In this document: in pieces, positions 6,360-9,409 of the stretch
How positions within the stretch are numbered: the first letter of the stretch is position 1
How the letters are laid out: every line of letters starts with the position of its first letter
NCBI GenBank assembly: GCA_003484235.1
Contig: DNDP01000045.1
Coordinates: forward strand, 592 to 10,000
Direction: 5' to 3'
Length of the DNA stretch: 9,409 bases
Origin: Verrucomicrobiales bacterium
GTDB taxonomy: Bacteria; Verrucomicrobiota; Verrucomicrobiia; Limisphaerales; RI-55
Position numbers and translations under genes: made by a program
The notes under the pieces: model-generated
The model's input: only the letters and a program-made list of their open reading frames with translations
Told to the model about the DNA's origin: nothing
Database searches by the model: none

Positions 6360-8774
6360 TCAGGGTCGTGCCACATGCAAGATGGGATCACCCTGTTCGG
6401 CGGACAACCGCCACACCGAAACCCGGCCGCTTTCGTCGCCTGCAGCGATGCTGCCGCCCGAGGAGGATACGGCCAGTGAAGTCAGCCGGCGCGACGTCTC
6501 GTGACGTGCCAGCAGCGGCAGGTGCTCGGCGAAATCCCGCAGTTCCATCAAGCCCTCGGCATAGGCGATGAGCAGGCGTCTGCCATCCTGGACGAACCCA
6601 ACGCCCACCACGGATTGATCGGCAAAACCCAGCTCTCCGACCGGACGGCCTGCCGCAAGATCCCAAGCCCGCAGCTGGCCCCGTCCACCCACCGCAACAA
6701 AGCCACGGCGTTTTGAGATGGCGGCATCGGCGATCGCCGCGTCGGGAAAAGCCAGCCGTTGCCGGATCTGGCCCGCCGCGAGGTCACAGACCGCGATGGT
6801 GTCATCGTGGGAGACAATCACCATCGAATCGCCTTCGGGAAAGAACTTCACGAGCTTCACCCAGCTGCTCAGACCGGGAATCGTGCGTCCGGCGTTTGGA
6901 GAGCGGTCGAGATGGAGTGTCACGCTCCGCCGATCCGGGCCACCGACGGCGATGGCGTCTCCGTGGGGGGAGATCACCGGCAGAAACACGCTGTCCGGGT
7001 TTACCGGCAGCGTCTTCAGCGGGAGTCCGCCATCCAGGCTCCACCACTGCACCACGTGCATGGCATCCAGCGTGGCGACGACGCCCACATTGGTGAGTGT
7101 GGTGATCGCAAGCATCGGCTCGACCAGATTGGTCCGGCTGAAGACGGTGTGTTGGGTGGCCAAGTCGCGAAAGGCCAGCAACCGGTCCTGCGTGGCGGCA
7201 ATGACATGCCGGTCATCCGCTGAAAGCGCCACCAACGAAACGGAGACGTCGTCGACCTGCCATTCATGCATGAGCCGGAGAAACGGCCGGGCTTTTGGGG
7301 GGAGCAGCGGCCTGGAGACCGGCTGCATTTCGGGCTCGGCATGGTCGATCGTGGCTTCGCCCGAAGTGGAAATCGCAGGCCGGTTTTGACTCCGCGGTTC
7401 CAGCGGTTGTGCCGGAGCAATCCGCTTCGGTGTTTCCACCTGATGTACCACGAGAGGTTCGCCCAAGTCAGCCAGTTGCCGACGTGCCTCCACCCGATAG
7501 CCTCCGTGCTGGCTGACGCAGAGCAGGCCAACCAGCGCCGCAATGCCGGCCACGAGCCGGGCGCCCTGCCAATGCGGACCGGGCACCACCCAGGCCAACA
7601 GACCAAGAATCATGGCGGAAATGCCCGCGACAGCGCGAAATGGCGGCAACAGCGCGAGCAATGCGGTCGCCAATGCGCTCCAGGCGAACACATCCACGAA
7701 GCGTGGCTGCGACGCTGGCCGGGAGCCGACGGCATCCCGCCCGGGTTTCATGGCCGAGAGCGGTCCCTGGAGCGGTTCACCCAGCCGGTGGATGAACGCG
7801 GTTCCGAGTTCGATCTCAGCTTCGGTGAGCGGCTCCTCCTCGAGTTCCTCGAAGGTCAACGTCGTCGGCACGCAGACCCGTGCCAGGTGTGCAGTGAGGA
7901 CGGATTCGAGATCCGGCACCTGTTCCGGCGCCACCCGCAGGTAGTCCGTGAGCAGCACCGTCAATCGCCGGACATCGTCATCCGGAGACTTGAGCAGACG
8001 CGGCCACAGGGCCGAGCAGGCGGGCACCCGCAGATCGACCGCGGTGGCCAGCAGGTTGTCGCCGTTGAAGAACTCGTCCCAAAGCGCCGGTTCGGCGGCC
8101 AGTGCCCGAAGACTCAGATAGATCAACAGGCCGGAGAAGTGATCCAACCGTTCGTCGTAAAACGCGGGCGACCGTTGAGGGTGCTGAAAGTTTGCATGGC
8201 CCAGTTCGGGACTGCGTTCGCGCGCGAACAGCGGCACATAAATGCCATCGTAGTCGACCAGACGCAGGTCCCCGTCATCGGTGACCAGAATGTTTCCATG
8301 CTGCAGATCGCCGTGGCCGATCCGGTGAAGACGCAGGTCACGCATCAGGTTGCGCCAGTCGGCGGCCAGCCACGCGATCTCCTCCTTCGCCGTCAGCCGG
8401 CTTTCCAGCCACTGGTGCAGCGGCGCACCCGACACCCAGGCCATCTTCACGATCGGATAGAGCTGGTCGAGCACGCGGATGCCGCGGTCCACAAATTCAA
8501 ACGGCACCATGAAGGGCAGCTCCAAGGGGGCGAGATAGCGGTCCAGCGCCGCGTAGCGGGCCTGCTGGTTGGTCACCTGCCGGATGAAGCAGCGCACGGC
8601 ATGGGTCTCCCCTCCGCCCGCCACCTCATAGACGGTGGCGAAGTTTCCCGACAGCGCCCGTGGCAGACCGAGCGGCGTGGTGGCCACGATCCCGGTTTGA
8701 AGCTCGGGCAGGTCAAAGCAGATCTCCGGGTTCTGGAGGGCTTCGGCGTAATCGGCATGATTGGGCCATTTCAC
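6360..8774 (-). CDS. TerY-P type protein kinase fused to membrane helices and a WD40 propeller
   Basis: This 804-residue protein is a predicted Ser/Thr-type kinase of the lineage found with PP2C phosphatases and VWA proteins in TerY-P triads. The kinase domain covers about 1-260. It has a glycine-loop-like G-N-F-A-T-V-Y (43-49), A-V-R-C-F with Arg61 at the usual lysine position, a catalytic loop H154-G-D156-L-Q-H-G-N161, and D174-Y-D-G in place of DFG. An acidic linker follows (~305-325). Three hydrophobic segments lie at about 359-379, 382-398 and 404-420. The C-terminal part (507-790) contains seven repeats with WD40 character, for example L-R-A-W-D-L and V-S-V-W-R-L strand ends, enough for one complete propeller. 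The GTG at 8774 is preferred over the upstream in-frame GTG at 8798: it overlaps the phosphatase stop as GTGA and has GGGAGG six bases upstream. Kinase-family membership is confident; activity and topology are inferred. Confidence 0.9.
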   Translation of the reverse strand: MKWPNHADYAEALQNPEICFDLPELQTGIVATTPLGLPRALSGNFATVYEVAGGGETHAVRCFIRQVTNQQARYAALDRYLAPLELPFMVPFEFVDRGIRVLDQLYPIVKMAWVSGAPLHQWLESRLTAKEEIAWLAADWRNLMRDLRLHRIGHGDLQHGNILVTDDGDLRLVDYDGIYVPLFARERSPELGHANFQHPQRSPAFYDERLDHFSGLLIYLSLRALAAEPALWDEFFNGDNLLATAVDLRVPACSALWPRLLKSPDDDVRRLTVLLTDYLRVAPEQVPDLESVLTAHLARVCVPTTLTFEELEEEPLTEAEIELGTAFIHRLGEPLQGPLSAMKPGRDAVGSRPASQPRFVDVFAWSALATALLALLPPFRAVAGISAMILGLLAWVVPGPHWQGARLVAGIAALVGLLCVSQHGGYRVEARRQLADLGEPLVVHQVETPKRIAPAQPLEPRSQNRPAISTSGEATIDHAEPEMQPVSRPLLPPKARPFLRLMHEWQVDDVSVSLVALSADDRHVIAATQDRLLAFRDLATQHTVFSRTNLVEPMLAITTLTNVGVVATLDAMHVVQWWSLDGGLPLKTLPVNPDSVFLPVISPHGDAIAVGGPDRRSVTLHLDRSPNAGRTIPGLSSWVKLVKFFPEGDSMVIVSHDDTIAVCDLAAGQIRQRLAFPDAAIADAAISKRRGFVAVGGRGQLRAWDLAAGRPVGELGFADQSVVGVGFVQDGRRLLIAYAEGLMELRDFAEHLPLLARHETSRRLTSLAVSSSGGSIAAGDESGRVSVWRLSAEQGDPILHVARP

Positions 8775-9409
8775 CGGGCACCTCCCGCTTCCGGCCACTT
8801 GACCCGCATGAGAGTGGTGTCGTCGTTCTCCATCCTTCCCTCTTCACGTTCGTGGACGACAAAGTCGCGAAACTCAGCCTCGTCGGCGACGCCGGAGAGC
8901 GTCCGCCACGGCCGTTCCCCGATCACCGAACGCTGCAGGAACCATTTGGCGAGCGCGTCCGTCATCAGCAGGAAGACATCGCCCGGCTGACAGTCGCCGG
9001 TCAGGGTCCGCAGGCGTTCGCACACGATTCGGTTCTGCGCGGGATTGGTGGTGATCAACACGGGATGGTGGGTGAACTCCGAGGGCTGCTGCAGCGGAAA
9101 CGAGCAGACCAGCCGGTCGCCACGGACCTGAAAGAGGCAGGTGTCGCCCACCGCCTCGGCCCGCCATTGGAGCGCCGGCGGCGCGGGGGCGCCGAGCAAC
9201 CGACGCCAGAGCGAGGGCCGGCCATCGGTGCGGGCGCCGTTCGGGGGAAAGAACTCGACCGCCAGGAGCGTCGTGCAGGCTCCCGCCCGGGCCTTCTCGG
9301 TGGCGAACCAGGGAAGCCTGTCCCACGGAATTCCCGACGACCACGCCTCCTGCAGCGGCTGGAGCCAGTTCACCCAGCGCTGTGGGGTCGGTTCATCGGC
9401 GGGAGGATT
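8771..9409 (-). CDS. PP2C-like phosphatase, C-terminal part (start outside window)
   Basis: The frame is open to the right edge of the window, showing 212 codons and a TGA at 8773-8771. An in-frame GTG lies at 9373, but the 12 codons before it are also open and the N-terminal PP2C motif with the first metal-binding Asp-Gly is not visible, so the true start lies beyond 9409. The visible part fits the PP2C subfamily that accompanies TerY-type VWA proteins: A-C-T-T-L-L-A-V (about 44-51 of the fragment), V-G-D-T-C-L-F-Q-V-R (88-97), L-M-T-D-A-L-A-K-W-F (148-157, metal-site Asp151) and N-D-D-T-T-L (195-200, Asp196/Asp197). No signal peptide or membrane segment is visible. It probably reverses phosphorylation by the kinase encoded directly downstream, with which it overlaps by four bases. 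The third partner, a VWA protein, would be expected upstream of this gene. Family call is good; the partner relationship is inferred from gene order and the known triad. Confidence 0.85.
   Translation of the reverse strand, partial: NPPADEPTPQRWVNWLQPLQEAWSSGIPWDRLPWFATEKARAGACTTLLAVEFFPPNGARTDGRPSLWRRLLGAPAPPALQWRAEAVGDTCLFQVRGDRLVCSFPLQQPSEFTHHPVLITTNPAQNRIVCERLRTLTGDCQPGDVFLLMTDALAKWFLQRSVIGERPWRTLSGVADEAEFRDFVVHEREEGRMENDDTTLMRVKWPEAGGAR
8781..8786 (-). promoter_or_regulatory. Shine-Dalgarno sequence deciding the kinase start
   Basis: On the minus strand GGGAGG lies six bases upstream of the GTG at 8774-8772, inside the last codons of the phosphatase gene. This spacing, with the 4-base GTGA overlap, points to translational coupling and supports this start over the GTG 24 bases further upstream. 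Confidence 0.7.

Noticed and set aside
8775..8798. Upstream GTG at 8798 for the kinase
   Set aside because: The GTG at 8774 has a Shine-Dalgarno at the right distance, overlaps the phosphatase stop as GTGA, and begins directly at the family's K-W-P start.
7266..8990. 574-codon plus-strand open frame opposite the kinase gene
   Set aside because: It is antisense to a gene with clear kinase and WD40 motifs and is rich in Arg, Gln, His and Gly with no recognisable domain. Long antisense frames are expected in GC-rich DNA.

Overview
The window is GC-rich bacterial DNA, most likely chromosomal and from the PVC group, probably a Verrucomicrobiota member. Three things suggest this. A large secreted subtilase has an N-terminal module with a 'Y-x-F-x-V-S-S-N-L-x-x-W' signature that is common in verrucomicrobial secreted proteins. 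Next to it is a secreted FGly-type sulfatase, a family greatly expanded in this group. Recognisable Shine-Dalgarno sequences are scarce. The lineage is an inference from these features, not a measurement.

Plus strand, left to right: the last 81 codons of an unrecognised protein (1-246); an alpha/beta hydrolase of the YheT/COG0429 family with intact Ser-Asp-His residues and a GTG start (265-1233); a 477-bp gap with several short inverted repeats and no convincing gene (1234-1710); a 1011-residue secreted S8 subtilase with EF-hand/dockerin-like calcium loops and an unassigned C-terminal domain (1711-4746); and a 501-residue secreted arylsulfatase-like enzyme with an intact C-S-P-S-R FGly motif (4830-6335).

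Minus strand, reading leftward from the right edge: the C-terminal 212 residues of a PP2C-like phosphatase (8771-9409, start outside the window), followed with a GTGA stop/start overlap by a large kinase-like protein (6360-8774). I recognise these as two of the three components of the TerY-P type triad (VWA protein, PP2C phosphatase, 'HGDLQHGN' kinase). The VWA member would be expected just beyond 9409. The kinase is fused to about three hydrophobic helices and a seven-bladed WD40 propeller, which makes this phosphosignalling module the most interesting part of the window. It converges on the sulfatase gene with only 24 bp between the stop codons.

Two themes stand out: an extracytoplasmic degradation pair (protease plus sulfatase), and a translationally coupled phosphatase/kinase switch with a membrane segment and a propeller. 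Nothing in the sequence shows that the two are functionally linked. No tRNA, rRNA, CRISPR array, insertion sequence or clear rho-independent terminator was seen.
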